This document shows, one piece after another, positions 10,005-20,085 of a stretch of 64,000 bases of DNA (positions are counted from its first letter, which is position 1; every line of letters starts with the position of its first letter). A program made the position numbers and the translations under genes. Origin of the DNA: Erinaceus europaeus (lineage: Eukaryota > Chordata > Mammalia > Eulipotyphla > Erinaceidae). The notes below the pieces were generated by a model. That model was not told where the DNA came from. It saw only the letters and a list, made by a program, of their open reading frames with translations, and searched no databases. The stretch spans positions 72,706,553-72,770,552 of the forward strand of contig NC_080168.1 in NCBI RefSeq assembly GCF_950295315.1, read 5' to 3'.

Positions 10005-10293
10005 TAAAAATATTTATTTATTTATTCATTCCCTTTTTGTTGTCCTTGTTGTTTTATTGTTGCAGTTATTATTAGTGATATCATTGTTATTGGATAGAGC
10101 AGAGAGAAATGGAGAGAGGAGGGGAAGACAGAGAGGGGGAGAGAAAGATAGACACCTGCAGACCTGCTTCACCACTTGTGAAGCGATTCCCCCGCAGGTG
10201 GGGAGCCGGGGGCTTGAACCAGGATCCTTATGCCGGTCCTTGTGCTTTGCACCATGTGTGCTTAACCCGCTGCACTACCACCCTACTCCCCTC
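10005..10293 (-). mobile_element. tRNA-derived SINE, type A
   Basis: Antisense copy lacking the CCTCCAGG tail block. It starts at TATTTATTTATTTATTC, then GTTGTCCTTGTTG, GGGGGAGAGAAAGATAGACACC, and ends GCACTACCACCCTACTCCCC. Confidence 0.9.
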
Positions 10294-11129
10294 TTTCCCT
10301 TTTACTCTTAACCAGTTTTTCCTTCCAAATGTGCCCCCTCCCAAAGTATGGCATTAAGCACAATTTTAAGGATTTTGAATGTATGAGAATGAACTCAGGC
10401 AACTCAGGAACAAGCAGGCAGATTTCCAGGGAGAAAGAGAACGTGTAGACTTGCTTCTCTCTCCTGTGCTGTAATCAAGACTGTGCCAAATGATAGAGCT
10501 CTCTCAGACTTCTGGGTTCCAGAATTTAAAACTCAGCACTTTAGGTTTTGCAGAAAGTAGTTTTTTAAAAAAAAATTAATTGCATTAACTGTTTAACCAA
10601 TGCTTTCGGCTTAATTGCCCATTTAGTCATTAATTGGGGTCATAATTAGGAGAGGAGGGATGAGCTAACTTGGTTCAAAATAGTGCTCCTGTCTGTCTCC
10701 ACTGTGATATTAATAGACTTCAAAAGTGTTTAAGGATGCAGGGGTGGTTTTCTTTTTTTCTTTTTTGGAACTTATGAAGTGTCTTTAGCTCAAGAGCTGA
10801 ATGTTCTGTTTTACTGGACAAGTGCCCTTTTGGAAACTAGAGTAGATCCCCCCCCTTCTTCTTAAGACACAGTATCCTGGATGAAAATAGCTGCAGAGTG
10901 CAAGACAAGTGGAACCTAGTTAAAAAGAAATAGGAAGGTTCCACCATTTTTTTCCCTTATTCTGGCATCAAGGCAGAATTTTCCTCTTTCTCAAAAGAGG
11001 CTATTTAAAATTCTCTTCCTGACAGAGTTAAAAGCCACTGGAGACTCAAGCCACTGGCTAGTCCTGTCTGGATTTGGTCTGTGGAATTCAGAGAAACAGG
11101 GCAGTCTAGAAAGTGGCTTAAAAATATGT

Positions 11130-11215
11130 GCAAGGTTGGGGAGAGATAGCAAAAGACATTCAAGCCTAAGGCTCTGAGGTCCCGGTTCAATCCTCATCAC
11201 CACTATAAGCCAGAG
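11130..11215 (+). mobile_element. tRNA-derived SINE, type C
   Basis: Sense: GGTTGGGGAGAGATAGCAAAAG, CGGTTCAATCCTCATCACC, CACTATAAGCCAGAG. Confidence 0.8.
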
Positions 11216-11305
11216 GGCAAAAGTCCAGGATGCAAAAAAGACATTAGAAGCTCAAAACAATGAATTGTTTTATAGTCTTTGAGAGGTTAATAAAAAAAAT
11301 ACCTA

Positions 11306-11432
11306 GTAATGTGGCCAGTGGATAAAGTCTTGGACTCTCAAGCAGAATGTCCTGAGTTTGATCCCTGACATTGCAGGTGCCAGAGTGATGTTCTGGTTCT
11401 CTCTCTTTCATAAATAAATCTTTACAAACAAA
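11306..11432 (+). mobile_element. tRNA-derived SINE, type D
   Basis: Sense: ATGTGGCCAGTGGATAAAGTC, GAGTTTGATCCCTG B box, CCAGAGTGATGTTCTGG. The tail ATAAATAAATCTTTAC combines an AATAAA hexamer with a TCTTT pol III terminator-like string. Confidence 0.85.
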
Positions 11433-11849
11433 TAAGAACTAAATGAATTAAAATACCCATAATGCATTTCAGAGAAGGCAAGAGTGGTGCTCTACAGGAA
11501 AAAAAAAAAGTGAGATGTACAGAAAAATATATACCTTTAAAAATAGAGAGAAGATAGTCAGTAGGGAAGAGGACCTTGGACACCACCTGGATGGGGTGAG
11601 GCTGTCCTGGAGCCCTGAACCCCAAGTCACTTTCCTTGGTCCATTTTGACTCAGGCACAGTGGCTTCCATTCCTTTCAGAGGGGAGTGACTCTGAAGCTG
11701 CAGTACCACTCTGGGACAATTAGATAAACAAAGATGCAACAAACAGAGCAATTTGGGAGGGAGGGGGGTTTGTAGCACCTGTAAGTCCACTCCCCACTGT
11801 ACACAGTCTCAACTGATAACTCAGATTCTACACCATAAAAAAGATCAGG

Positions 11850-11993
11850 TCAAGAAGGATGACAGAGGACCTAGTGGGGGGGTTGTATTGTTACATGGAA
11901 AACTGAGAAATTTCATACATGTACAAACTATTGTGTCTGCTGTGGAATGTAAAACGTTAATTCCCCAATAAAGAAATTAAAAAAAAAAAAAGA
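11850..11993 (+). mobile_element. L1 3' end, 5'-truncated
   Basis: Sense. It resembles the ends at 17330-17470 and 48600-48725: GACAGAGGACCTAGTGGG, AACTATTGTGTCTGCTGTGG, CCCCAATAAAGAAATT, then poly-A. Only the last 140 bp or so are present. Confidence 0.85.
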
Positions 11994-12054
11994 TCAGCCT
12001 GCCTAACTGTCCCTCTCTGCTCCTCAGTCTTCTCCGTTTGGTGGTGGTGGAGGG

Positions 12055-12225
12055 GAGGAGGGGGGGTTTGTCAATGGAGCTTCACTACTCCAGTCCAGCT
12101 TTTTCAGATATGTATAAAGAGATAATGCCAACAAATCTTCACCCAGTGCTGTGGGGACCAGGGGCTAGAACCTAGACTTCATAAATGGCAAAGCAGTTCT
12201 CAAGTGAACCATCTTGCCTCCCTTA
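12055..12225 (-). mobile_element. tRNA-derived SINE, type E, diverged
   Basis: Antisense: AGCTTTTTCAGATATGTATAAAG, GGGGACCAGGGGCTAGAACC, AAATGGCAAAGCAGTTCTC, ending CATCTTGCCTCCC. Confidence 0.6.
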
Positions 12226-12317
12226 CCCCTACCCCCAAATTTTAAGGCAGCAAAGGACAGTTTTTCCATTTAGATTGCTAAGGTTGGGGCTGGCATAGAG
12301 GGCATGTGTGGGATGGT

Positions 12318-12668
12318 GAATTTTTTTTCCTCCAGGGTTATTGCTGGGCTCGGTGCCTGCACCATGAATCCACCGCTCCTGGAGGCCATTTTTCCCCCTT
12401 TTGTTGCCCTTGTTGTTGTAGCCTCGTTGTGGTTATTATTATTGCCATTGTTGATGTTGTTTGTTGTTGGATAGGACAGAGAGAAATGGAGAGAGGAGGG
12501 GAAGACAGAGAGGGGGAGAGAAAGATAGACACCTGCAGACCTGCTTTACCGCCTGTGAAGCGACTCCCCTGCAGGTGGGGAGCCAGGGGCTCGAACCGGG
12601 ATCCTTATGCTGGTCCTTGCGCTTTGTGCCACATGCACTTAACCCGCTGTGCCACCACCCGACCCCCG
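12318..12668 (-). mobile_element. tRNA-derived SINE, type A, full length
   Basis: Antisense full-length copy from TTTTTTTTCCTCCAGGGTTATTG to GCCACCACCCGACCCCC, including GCTCGAACCGGGATCC and GAAGCGACTCCCC. It is well preserved and therefore young. Confidence 0.93.
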
Positions 12669-12819
12669 GGATGGTGAATTTTTAAAGAAAGGAACATTTA
12701 GGCTAGTCTGAGAGTAAGCTTTTAAGTTAATTATATATAAACACTGGGCCAGGTCATGTGGTACACACCCTTCACTGAAGCCCAAGGAGTTGGATGATGC
12801 TGGAAGTCACAGTCATTAG

Positions 12820-13003
12820 CTGCCTTTTTTTTTTTTTTTTTTTTTTTTAAGATACAGACAGGAGGCAGAGAGTGAGAGAGAAAGAGACCATAACACTGAA
12901 GAAGCTTCCTTCCTTCATTGTCTTGGGGGCTGGGTTGGAACTTGGGTTGTACACATGGCAAAGCAGCGCACCATCCAAGTGAGCAGCTTCACCAGCCCAC
13001 TGA
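12820..13003 (-). mobile_element. tRNA-derived SINE, type E, 40 bp before an RGCC exon
   Basis: Antisense, led by a 26-bp poly-T run. It has AAGAAGCTTCCTTCCTTCATTG, GGAACTTGGGTTGTACACATGGC, CAAAGCAGCGCACCATCC, and ends CAGCTTCACCAGCCC. It stops about 40 bp before the acceptor of the exon at 13043. Confidence 0.85.
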
Positions 13004-13042
13004 CCTTGATATGGAAACCAAAGCCTAACTCTTGTTTTTCAG

Positions 13043-13105
13043 CCAAACTGGGAGACACCAAAGAGCTTGAAGATTTTATTGCTGATCTTGACAGAACATT
13101 AGCAA
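13043..13105 (+). CDS. RGCC: RGCC (RGC-32) coding exon, human residues ~115-136
   Basis: A 63-bp exon with acceptor TTGTTTTTCAG|CC and donor GCAA|GTGAGTA. It starts by completing the Ala codon (G|CC) left open at 9936, encodes 20 residues (KLGDTKELEDFIADLDRTLA) and ends on the first base of a Ser codon. This is the most conserved part of RGCC as I remember it; Asp for Ala in KELEDF and Arg for Lys in DRTLA are the apparent differences from human. The run is predicted to be an amphipathic helix (my inference from the residue pattern). Frame, phase and length fit the family exactly. Confidence 0.95.
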
Positions 13106-13591
13106 GTGAGTACACGCTTGACATTAAAAAAAAAAAAATCAAACAGAAAGCTAACTGACAGATCTGATAAAAAGATGGGACTATTTACCAGCTGGGGGTG
13201 GGGGTGGGAGCAGAAGAAAGTTACATCATACAGCTTCTTCAGCTTGAGAAACAGGGCCATAATTGCTCAGAGGGAAAATCTGAAGATCAGTCTGCCTGGA
13301 AGGAGATTGGGTGTGCCTTTCCAGACAACTTGGATAGGCCACTAGTCAGCCAGCAAGGGCATTGTGCTCGAGACATGGAGAATGCTGTTGTCCTCAGAGC
13401 AGGGCTGGGGCCTTCCCTTCACGATGACACACCAGGCTTTGCAGAGAAAGAAAGAGCAGATGGAATTGCATAAGCTCTGTGCTTTCCCACCTGAGGACCT
13501 TACCCCAAGGCGCAGGCAGAGATCCCCACACCATATGCAGATTCTCGGTGAATTCTGACTTCCAGAGGCTTTGGTTCCCAAAGTGGTTTGA

Positions 13592-13730
13592 TGAATGGCT
13601 TAGGAGGTGGTACAGTGGATAAGGTGTTGAACTCTTAAGCAGCAATCCCTGAGTTTAATCCCTGGCATTATATATGCCAGAGCGATGCTCTGGTTCTCTC
13701 TACAAGCAAATAAGCAGATATTTAAAAACA
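13592..13730 (+). mobile_element. tRNA-derived SINE, type D
   Basis: Sense: TTAGGAGGTGGTACAGTGGATAAGG, GAGTTTAATCCCTGGC, GCCAGAGCGATGCTCTGG, and the short tail GCAGATATTTAAAAAC. Confidence 0.8.
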
Positions 13731-13971
13731 GAACTGGCTTGAGACGTTATCTATCATCAAAAGACTCTTGCTTGTGACTGACAGACCTAGAATGGCAGTT
13801 TGTTCCTCCTCTGGCAGCTATGCTAATGGTGCCTCACTATGTGCAAACAAATCATTGAGTGCCAATAATGCCAGCCCAGAATTTAGGTACAAGAAATGAC
13901 TCAGAGACTGTCTGTATACTCTTATTTCACAAAGACAGGATTGCAAAGACAGGAAGGACTAGCAAAAGCTT

Positions 13972-14268
13972 CTGGGAAGGAGTCAGTCGGTAGCGCAGCG
14001 GGTTAAGTGTACGTGGTGCCAAGCGCAAGGACCAGCATAAGGATCCTGGTTCAAGCCTCCGGCTCCCCACCTGCAAGGGAGTCCCTTCACAGGTGGTGAA
14101 GCAGGTCTGCAGGTGTCTATCTTCCTCTCTTCTTCTCTGTCTTCCCCTCCTCTCTCCATTTCTCTCTGTCCTATCCAACAATAATGACATCAATAACAAC
14201 AACTACAGCAACAATAGAGACAACAAGGGCAACAAAAGGGAAAATAAATAAATAAAATAAAATAAAAG
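13972..14268 (+). mobile_element. tRNA-derived SINE, type A
   Basis: Sense, well preserved: GGAGTCAGTCGGTAGCGCAGCGG, GGATCCTGGTTCAAGCCTCC, GAAGCAGGTCTGCAGG, TCCTATCCAACAATAATG, and a CAACAAAAGGGAAAATAAATAAATAAA tail. Confidence 0.92.
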
Positions 14269-14271
14269 CTT

Positions 14272-14530
14272 CTGGGAGATGGTGGTGTACCCAGTAGAGT
14301 GCATACACCACCATGTGAAGGACTAGGGTTCAAGCCCCTGGTATCCACTATCAGGGGGAAGCTTCATAAATTGTGAAGAAGTGCTTCAGGTGTCTCTCTG
14401 TCTCTCTGTTTCTCCTTCCTTCTCCACTTCTCTCTGTCTTAAAAAAAAAAAGGCAGCTGGGAGTGGTGGATTGGTTGTGCAAGCACCAAGCCCCAGTAAT
14501 AACTCTGGTGGCAATAATAAAACAATAAAA
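14272..14530 (+). mobile_element. tRNA-derived SINE, type A/B hybrid
   Basis: Sense: GGGAGATGGTGGTGTACCC, GGGTTCAAGCCCCTGG, then a short body, an A-run, and the type A tail block GGGAGTGGTGGATTGG...CTCTGGTGGCAATAATAAA. It lacks the CAA stretch. Confidence 0.8.
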
Positions 14531-14699
14531 AACAAAAACTCCCAGGAGAGAAGTTTCAGCAGCTAGTCTTGAGTGAAAACAGTCATTCAGGCATAGAGCA
14601 GGGTTGAAGACTTTTGTCCTAGCTCCTTAACTTATGAAAGCCTTGATTTTTCTATAAGACACACATGTTATATTCTGCTAACAGTCAAAGAAAAAACAA

Positions 14700-14956
14700 A
14701 GACAAAAAAAAGTAAACCTCAGACTGCTAACTGTGATTTAACTGTGCTTTAGACAGGTACCTACCTACTGCTGGGTAGAAAATCTTCATGTCTGCTTTGT
14801 GCACTTAAGATTTGTATTGCCCATTTTCTCAGACAAAAAAAGTAAGCCTCACACTGGTAACTGTGATTTAACAGTGTTTTAGGCAGGTACCTACTGCTGG
14901 GTAGAAAATCTTCATGTCTGCTTTGTGCACTTAAGATTTGTATTACCCATTTTCTC
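14700..14956. repeat. tandem duplication, 131 + 126 bp, in RGCC intron
   Basis: Two adjacent copies (14700-14830 and 14831-14956) of a block that starts AGACAAAAAAA and ends CCCATTTTCTC. Copy 1 has an extra CTAC and one extra A, and there are scattered point differences. It is not related to the SINEs in the window. Confidence 0.93.
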
Positions 14957-15231
14957 ACATGCTGTAACCTCCAACATCAGAAAAAAGAGGCCTGTTTTGA
15001 CAGACATTGTAGTAATTGCAGGGCAATTTGTATGGGACGCAGGTAATAAGCCCATCTCCTCTGTGTAGTCAGCCTCTGTGCAGTCAGCCTCCCAGTCATA
15101 CCAGTTCATCAGACGTGGGAAGCCTGCCATTAAGTGTGGTGCTTTGATGCCATCGGGAGGGTGCGAGGCAAAAAAAGCACAGGAATTGTCCACTTTGGCA
15201 ATGGGTAACCTTTTATGTCTTCTATTTACAG

Positions 15232-15239
15232 GTATGTGA
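15232..15239 (+). CDS. RGCC: RGCC terminal coding exon (…Ser-Met-stop)
   Basis: After the acceptor TTCTATTTACAG the exon begins GT ATG TGA. The GT completes the Ser codon started at 13105, then Met and stop TGA, giving the family's Ala-Ser-Met C-terminus. Only 8 bp are coding. The short tail would be invisible to an ORF search and is supported by phase and by the known end of RGCC. Confidence 0.93.
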
Positions 15240-15640
15240 AATGAGGAGAAGCCTTGGGTCCTTTTAGGGTGAGGGAGAGATGTCAGAAAGCTCCAAGGAC
15301 CCAGTCACATCAGCTATGGCATCTTCCGACACAGTGGACAAAGATGAGAGCTCGCTTCACCCGGACTCATCCCAGACTCACCTTCAATATCTTGTGGGCT
15401 CCTCTCTGGGCTAGAGATCTAGACAGTGAAACTGACTTTGTTTCTCTGCTTGCAGTGAAATGAGAACAGATGACCCACGCTAATAACTGTATTTTCTCTC
15501 AAAACATAGCTCTCTTATAATTTAAAGTATGTCTATGAAAATATTTGTAATTAATTATATATAGTTAGAGTTAGTCATATGCTTTTCCCATTATAATATA
15601 TTTTTGTATACAAATAAAATTTGAACCAGAGTCTGTATTT
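15240..15640 (+). other. RGCC: RGCC 3' UTR
   Basis: About 400 bp from the stop codon to just past the poly-A signal. It is free of SINEs and AT-rich towards its end. The cleavage position is estimated at 15-25 bp after the hexamer and was not observed. Confidence 0.75.
15613..15618 (+). promoter_or_regulatory. RGCC: RGCC polyadenylation signal AATAAA
   Basis: A canonical hexamer about 375 bp after the stop codon, followed by GT/T-rich sequence (GAGTCTGTATTT). A second AATAAA at about 15798 is an alternative. Confidence 0.7.
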
Positions 15641-15989
15641 CACAAGCGCCTTGTGAATTTTTCTCAGGATATTTTCTCTCAAATAATCTGGTGGGAATAA
15701 CTTTGTTTTTTGATTTCTAACACCGGGGGCTGCCATGATAGACCTGGTACCAGGATCAGAAGCCTGAGAAAGTGTGACTTTTCTCATGTTGGAGGGAAAT
15801 AAATGCTGGCATATGATTCATGGGAAATTTACTTTTGAAGACTGTGTCTTTGTTGGAACTTGGGGTTCTCCTTTCACATTTTAATACTTAGTCTTTTAAG
15901 TGCTGTGGGCTTTTTCCTTTGAATAAGAGAAACAGTTTATATCCAGGACTTAAATAGGAGGGTAGGTAAAGGGTAGTTGGGGGAATTAT

Positions 15990-16700
15990 ACAAACAGTGC
16001 ATCTTCGTTGGAGAAATGCAAATGAAAACCTCATTGAGAGTCTACCTTACACCAGTGAGAATGGCCTAAATAAACAAATCAGGAAACAATAAGTGTTGGA
16101 AAGGATGTGGAGAAGGAGGAACTCTGTTACACTGCTGGTGTATGCATGCCTAGAATGCAAATTGGCATAGACCCTGTGGGAAACAGCACGGAGAATCAGT
16201 AAATAAAACTGGAATTGCCATATGATCCAGCAATACCACTCTTAGGCATTTCTTCAAAAGACATGAAAACATGAATATGAAGGGACATGTGCACCCCATG
16301 CTCTGGGCTCTGTTATTCACAGTAGCCCAAATTTGGAATCAGCCTCAATGTCCATTGGCAGATGACTGGATAGGAAAGTTATGAGATATAAACTCAAAGG
16401 ATTACTGCTTGGCAATTAGACAACACAGTGTCCTTTGGGACAAAATGATGAAACTGTAGGTAATTGTGCTTAGTGAAGTAAGTAAGGAAGTGAATGAAAG
16501 ACAACTACCAGATGTTTTCATTCCTACGTGGAATATACGAGAATTGAAACACATTAACTTTAAAATATATATATACAGCCATCCCATCTCTTAAGACCTT
16601 GGAGGAAACTATGATTGTTATCCTTGGGGGTGGAAAGCACAGAACTTTGGTAGTGGGAGTGGTGAGAAACTATGCCCCTATTATCTTATAATCTTATAAA
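15990..16700 (+). mobile_element. old L1 ORF2 3' fragment
   Basis: Sense. It resembles the late part of L1 ORF2 and the start of the 3' UTR: GGAGAAATGCAAATGAAAACC, GGTGTGGAAAGGATGTGGAGAAG-like, TATGATCCAGCAATACCACTC, CTCAATGTCCATTGGCAGATG. Frames are broken by many stops. Confidence 0.75.
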
Positions 16701-16714
16701 TAGCTAACAAAAAT

Positions 16715-16752
16715 TATATATGTATATATATGTAAATATATATATATATTTA
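16715..16752. repeat. (TA)n-rich microsatellite
   Basis: TATATGTATATATATG then TATATATATATATTT, at the right-hand edge of the old L1. Confidence 0.8.
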
Positions 16753-17034
16753 AAAGATGGTTATTTTATAAGTATATATGTTAAGAAGGACTTGGTGACA
16801 TTGTCCTGATACTTGTATTCAGGTGGCTGTAGTGGAGCCAAAGGATCTCGATGCCAAGTCTTCCGTGGGTGGACTTTGCATGTAAAAACCAAGGGCTTCC
16901 CTAAGGCTTCCCTACTTCCTGTCCTCAAGGATCTGCCATTTGTAGAGGAAAGTTCATCAGTTTCTTCTCTCTATTTCCTTGTGTTTTTAAACTTCTAAAA
17001 CAAACAGGCATTACTTTGAACATAGAAATCAGGC

Positions 17035-17472
17035 TGTTGGTGAGTGGCTGAGCAAGTTGTGGTCTATAGACACAATGGAATACTACTTAGCTCTTAAAAA
17101 TGGTGGTTTCAACTTTTTCAACCCATCTTGGGTGGAGCTTGAAGGAATCATGTTAAGTGAGATAAGTCAGATACAAAAGGATGAATATGGAATGATCTCT
17201 CTCATAGAAGTTGAAAAACAAGATCAGAAGTGAAAACACAAAGCAGAACTTGGACTGGAGTTGGTGTATTGCACCAAAGTAATCTAAGACTCTGGGGTCT
17301 TTTACTCTGGGCTGGGGGAAGGGTTCAGGTACTTGAACATGATGGCAGAAGAGGACCTAGAGGGGATTGTATTGTGTGGAAAACTGAGAAATGTTATGTA
17401 TGTATAAACTATTATATTTTACTGTTGACTGTAAACCATTAATCCCCCAATAAAGAACTTAGAAAAAAAAAG
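17035..17472 (+). mobile_element. L1 3' end (ORF2 terminus and 3' UTR)
   Basis: Sense: GAGTGGCTGAGCAAGTTGTGG, ACACAATGGAATACTACTTAGC, GGAGCTTGAAGGAATCATG, then the hedgehog-type 3' UTR and the end CCCCCAATAAAGAAC plus an A-tail. It belongs to the same family as the ends at 11.9 and 48.6 kb. Confidence 0.88.
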
Positions 17473-17484
17473 AAATCAATCAGG

Positions 17485-17645
17485 TTATTGGGATGGGGAG
17501 ATAGCATAATGGTTATGCAAGAAGACTTTCATGCCTAAGGCTATCGGTCCCATGTTCAATTCCCAGCACTGCCATAAGCCAGCACTCAGAAATGCTCTTG
17601 TCTATTTCATCTCTCTCGCTAAATAAATAAATAAAACATATTAAA
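17485..17645 (+). mobile_element. tRNA-derived SINE, type C
   Basis: Sense: GGGATGGGGAGATAGCATAATGG, CATGTTCAATTCCCAGC, CTGCCATAAGCCAGCAC, and a CTCGCTAAATAAATAAATAAA tail. It was inserted at the A-tail of the L1. Confidence 0.88.
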
Positions 17646-17989
17646 TATCAGGCTATTTAAAAACTTGAATCTTATAGTCTTATAAAACACGCACCCAAAA
17701 ACATAAATACTTCTCATTTAATTTATATATTTAAAAGCTAGTGACTTGATGTGCTTATTAGGACATAAGAAAGCCAAGTGCCTTTTCTTTAAACTCTCTT
17801 CTCTCCTCCACCTACCCCCACCCCACCCACTCATGAACTTCCAGAGAGGCTTTTGGGTTGAACTCAAGTATTTTCTGTGTTGAGATTTGATTCATATACC
17901 CAAACAGTTATCCTTTTAAAGTGTGTAATTAGCAGGTTCATGGCTCTCTTTTTGTCATCACCAGGGCTTCACAATTCTGGGGCTGAAGT

Positions 17990-18118
17990 TTTCAGAGAGG
18001 AGAGGAGGATTGGGGGGAAAGGGGAGGCAACACAGCACCAAAGCTTCTTCCAATGTGGTGGGGGCCAGGCTTAAACCTGGATCATGTGCACAGCAAAGCA
18101 AGTGAACTGTCCAGACAT
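17990..18118 (-). mobile_element. tRNA-derived SINE, type E
   Basis: Antisense: CACAGCACCAAAGCTTCTTCC, GGCTTAAACCTGGATCATG, GTGAACTGTCCAGAC. Confidence 0.7.
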
Positions 18119-18259
18119 TTTTCTGGTCTCATATTCACTTTTATTCCTTCCCTTGTCCAAGTCTGGGTCAGAAGTTCATCCCTAGTCACAAGGGGAACTA
18201 GGAAAAGTCACTTGCTAGCAGATATATGTTCATCTAAAACTGGAGAGTTTTAATTTTTT

Positions 18260-18418
18260 AAATATTTCATTTATTGTAATGAGATACAAAGAGAAGGATA
18301 CAGACCAGAGCACTGCTCAGCTCTGGCTTGTGGTGGTGCAGAGGATTGAACCTGGGACCTTGGAGTCTCAGGCATGAAATTCTTTTGCATCACTAGTATG
18401 CTGTCTCCCCTGCCCAGA
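18260..18418 (-). mobile_element. tRNA-derived SINE, type C
   Basis: Antisense: TTATTGTAATGAGATACAAAG, CAGCTCTGGCTTGTGGTGGTG, GATTGAACCTGGGACC, TATGCTGTCTCCCCTGCCC. Confidence 0.88.
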
Positions 18419-18619
18419 AGTTTTATTATTAAAGGAAATCAGAGAATGGGCATTTGCCACAGAATTTTGAAGACTTTGTGAAATCTTACAGCTAAGAGAC
18501 CCAAGTATCATGTATGTGTGTGTGTGTGTGTAAATTAGCAATGATCCATAGTATTTTATTTTTTAATTTTATTTTTTATTAATATTTAATTTTAATTTAT
18601 TTAATTATTTACTTTATTT

Positions 18620-18679
18620 TTCCACCAGGGTTATTGCTGGGGCTACACTACAAATCCATCACTCCTAAAGGCCATCGTC

Positions 18680-18731
<52 letters not shown>

Positions 18732-18875
18732 TTCTTCTTCCTATTTTTATTAGCTAGAACACATAAAAATCGGGAGAGAAGGGTGAGATGGAAAGGGAGA
18801 GAAAGAGTGACACTTGCAGACTTGCTTCACCACTCATGAAATGCCCCCTCTGCAAGTGGGGACTGGGGGTAGGAT
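18620..18875 (-). mobile_element. tRNA-derived SINE, type A, with (TTTC)n
   Basis: Antisense: TTTCCACCAGGGTTATTGCTGG, CTCCTAAAGGCCATC, a (TTTC)n expansion at 18679-18731 in place of the GTTGTT stretch, then GACTTGCTTCACCACTC. The 5' tRNA part is lost. It is followed by a faint antisense MIR-like stretch (18910-18995). Confidence 0.8.
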
Positions 18876-18989
18876 CTTATCTTGCCAGTTGGGAAGTCAG
18901 CCCGGGCTTCCTGGGTTCTCCAAAACTGTGTCTCCTCATTTGCAAAATAGGGGGATGAGTCCTTGTCTCTCAGGTGTTGTGGACATCAA

Positions 18990-19256
18990 ATAGGTCAAAT
19001 GTCTAGCCCTCCTCCTCCTCTGCCTTTTCTTCCTTTCCTTTCTTCTCCTTCTCATCTTCCTCTTTCGCCTGCTTTCTTCCTCCTTTTTCTCCTTCTTCTT
19101 CCTTCTTTACTCTCCCTTCTGCTGCTGCTTCTTTTTCTTCCTCCTCCTCTTCTTCTCCCCACCCACCTCCTTTTTACCTACTCCTTTAACCCCCTCCTTT
19201 TCCTCTTTCTCCTTCTCTCCCTCCTCCTCATGCTCTTCCTCCTCCTCTTTCAAGGA
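18990..19256. repeat. polypyrimidine low-complexity tract (TTCCTC-rich)
   Basis: About 265 bp that are almost entirely C and T on the + strand, degenerate TTC/TCC/CTT units. Open frames across it are Leu/Pro/Ser-rich artefacts. Confidence 0.85.
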
Positions 19257-19865
19257 CTTTATGTTCCTTGGCCCAAATCAAACTGCTCTTCTGTGTCTGC
19301 AGAGCGCCAGCAAAGGGAGTGGGGTGGGACCACAGGGAGTAAAGTGTTCCCTCCCTCCAGGTGAATACAAGAGGGGACCTCAGGCCTCTCAGCACCCACA
19401 GACAGGGCTCTGGCCCCTGGTACAGACTGCCAGGTCTCCTCTGAAGAGCAGACAACAGGGACATGTTTCAATTTCTCAGTGTGTGTGTGTCTTCCACACC
19501 CTGCTCCGAAATATTTTCCTGTGCTTCTTTATTTGACTAAAGAGGTTTGTGGTGAGAAACACCCAACAGGAAATGGCTGTCATAGCTGCTGTCTGCAGTT
19601 CTTGTTTTTTTTTTTTTTTTCTTTCCCCTTTTCAAGGCTTTCCCCTGCCTGACTGCCTCTTGGGAGCCCCTCTTGACTAAAAGGCCAGGTGGAAGGGAAA
19701 AAGGAAAAGGGAAAAGGAAGCACATTTTTAGAAGGGAACATTTTCCTCCACGGTCAAGGTTTACTACAGGTTCAGGATCATGACCACAGAGATGTTGGGG
19801 GCTCTGCCACCTCAGGGCCTTTGCACGTGTCGTCTGGTCTGGCTCTTCATCTTAGTTTGCTTCTC
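19257..19865. other. unique intergenic sequence
   Basis: No gene recognised. It contains a 16-bp poly-T near 19604. Confidence 0.45.
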
Positions 19866-19867
19866 CT

Positions 19868-20085
19868 TCTTTTAAATATTTATTGGATAGAGACAGAGAG
19901 AAATTGAAAGGGAAGGGGAGATAGGGTTAGAGGGAGAGAAAAAAACCTACAGCACTGCTTTACCACTGGTGAAGCATCCCCTTGCCCCCTGCAGGTGGGG
20001 ACCAGGGGACTTGAATCCAAGTCCTTGTGCATGACAACATTTGTGCCAAACCAGGTGAGTCTCTACCTGACACCCCACACACACT
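19868..20085 (-). mobile_element. tRNA-derived SINE, type B
   Basis: Antisense: TTTAAATATTTATTGGATAGAG, AGCACTGCTTTACCACTGG, GGACTTGAATCCAAGTCC, CCAAACCAGGTGAGTC. Confidence 0.85.

Larger units (their letters stand above)
9937..13042 (+). other. RGCC: RGCC intron
   Basis: A phase 1 intron of 3.1 kb (GT...AG: GTCTGT to TTGTTTTTCAG). It splits an Ala codon as G|CC. It contains five to seven repeats (type A at 10.0 and 12.3 kb, C at 11.1, D at 11.3, E at 12.06 and 12.8, L1 3' end at 11.85) and unique sequence at 10294-11125. Confidence 0.9.
13106..15231 (+). other. RGCC: RGCC last intron
   Basis: A phase 1 intron (GTGAGT...TATTTACAG) splitting the Ser codon A|GT. It contains type D, A and B SINEs at 13.6-14.5 kb and a tandem duplication at 14.7-14.96 kb. 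The rest (13150-13590, 14957-15230) is unique. Confidence 0.9.

Noticed and set aside
11128..11215. Functional tRNA genes
   Set aside because: Many B-box-like stretches (GGTTCAANCCC) occur, but each belongs to a SINE with body and tail. No complete cloverleaf with matching acceptor stem was seen.
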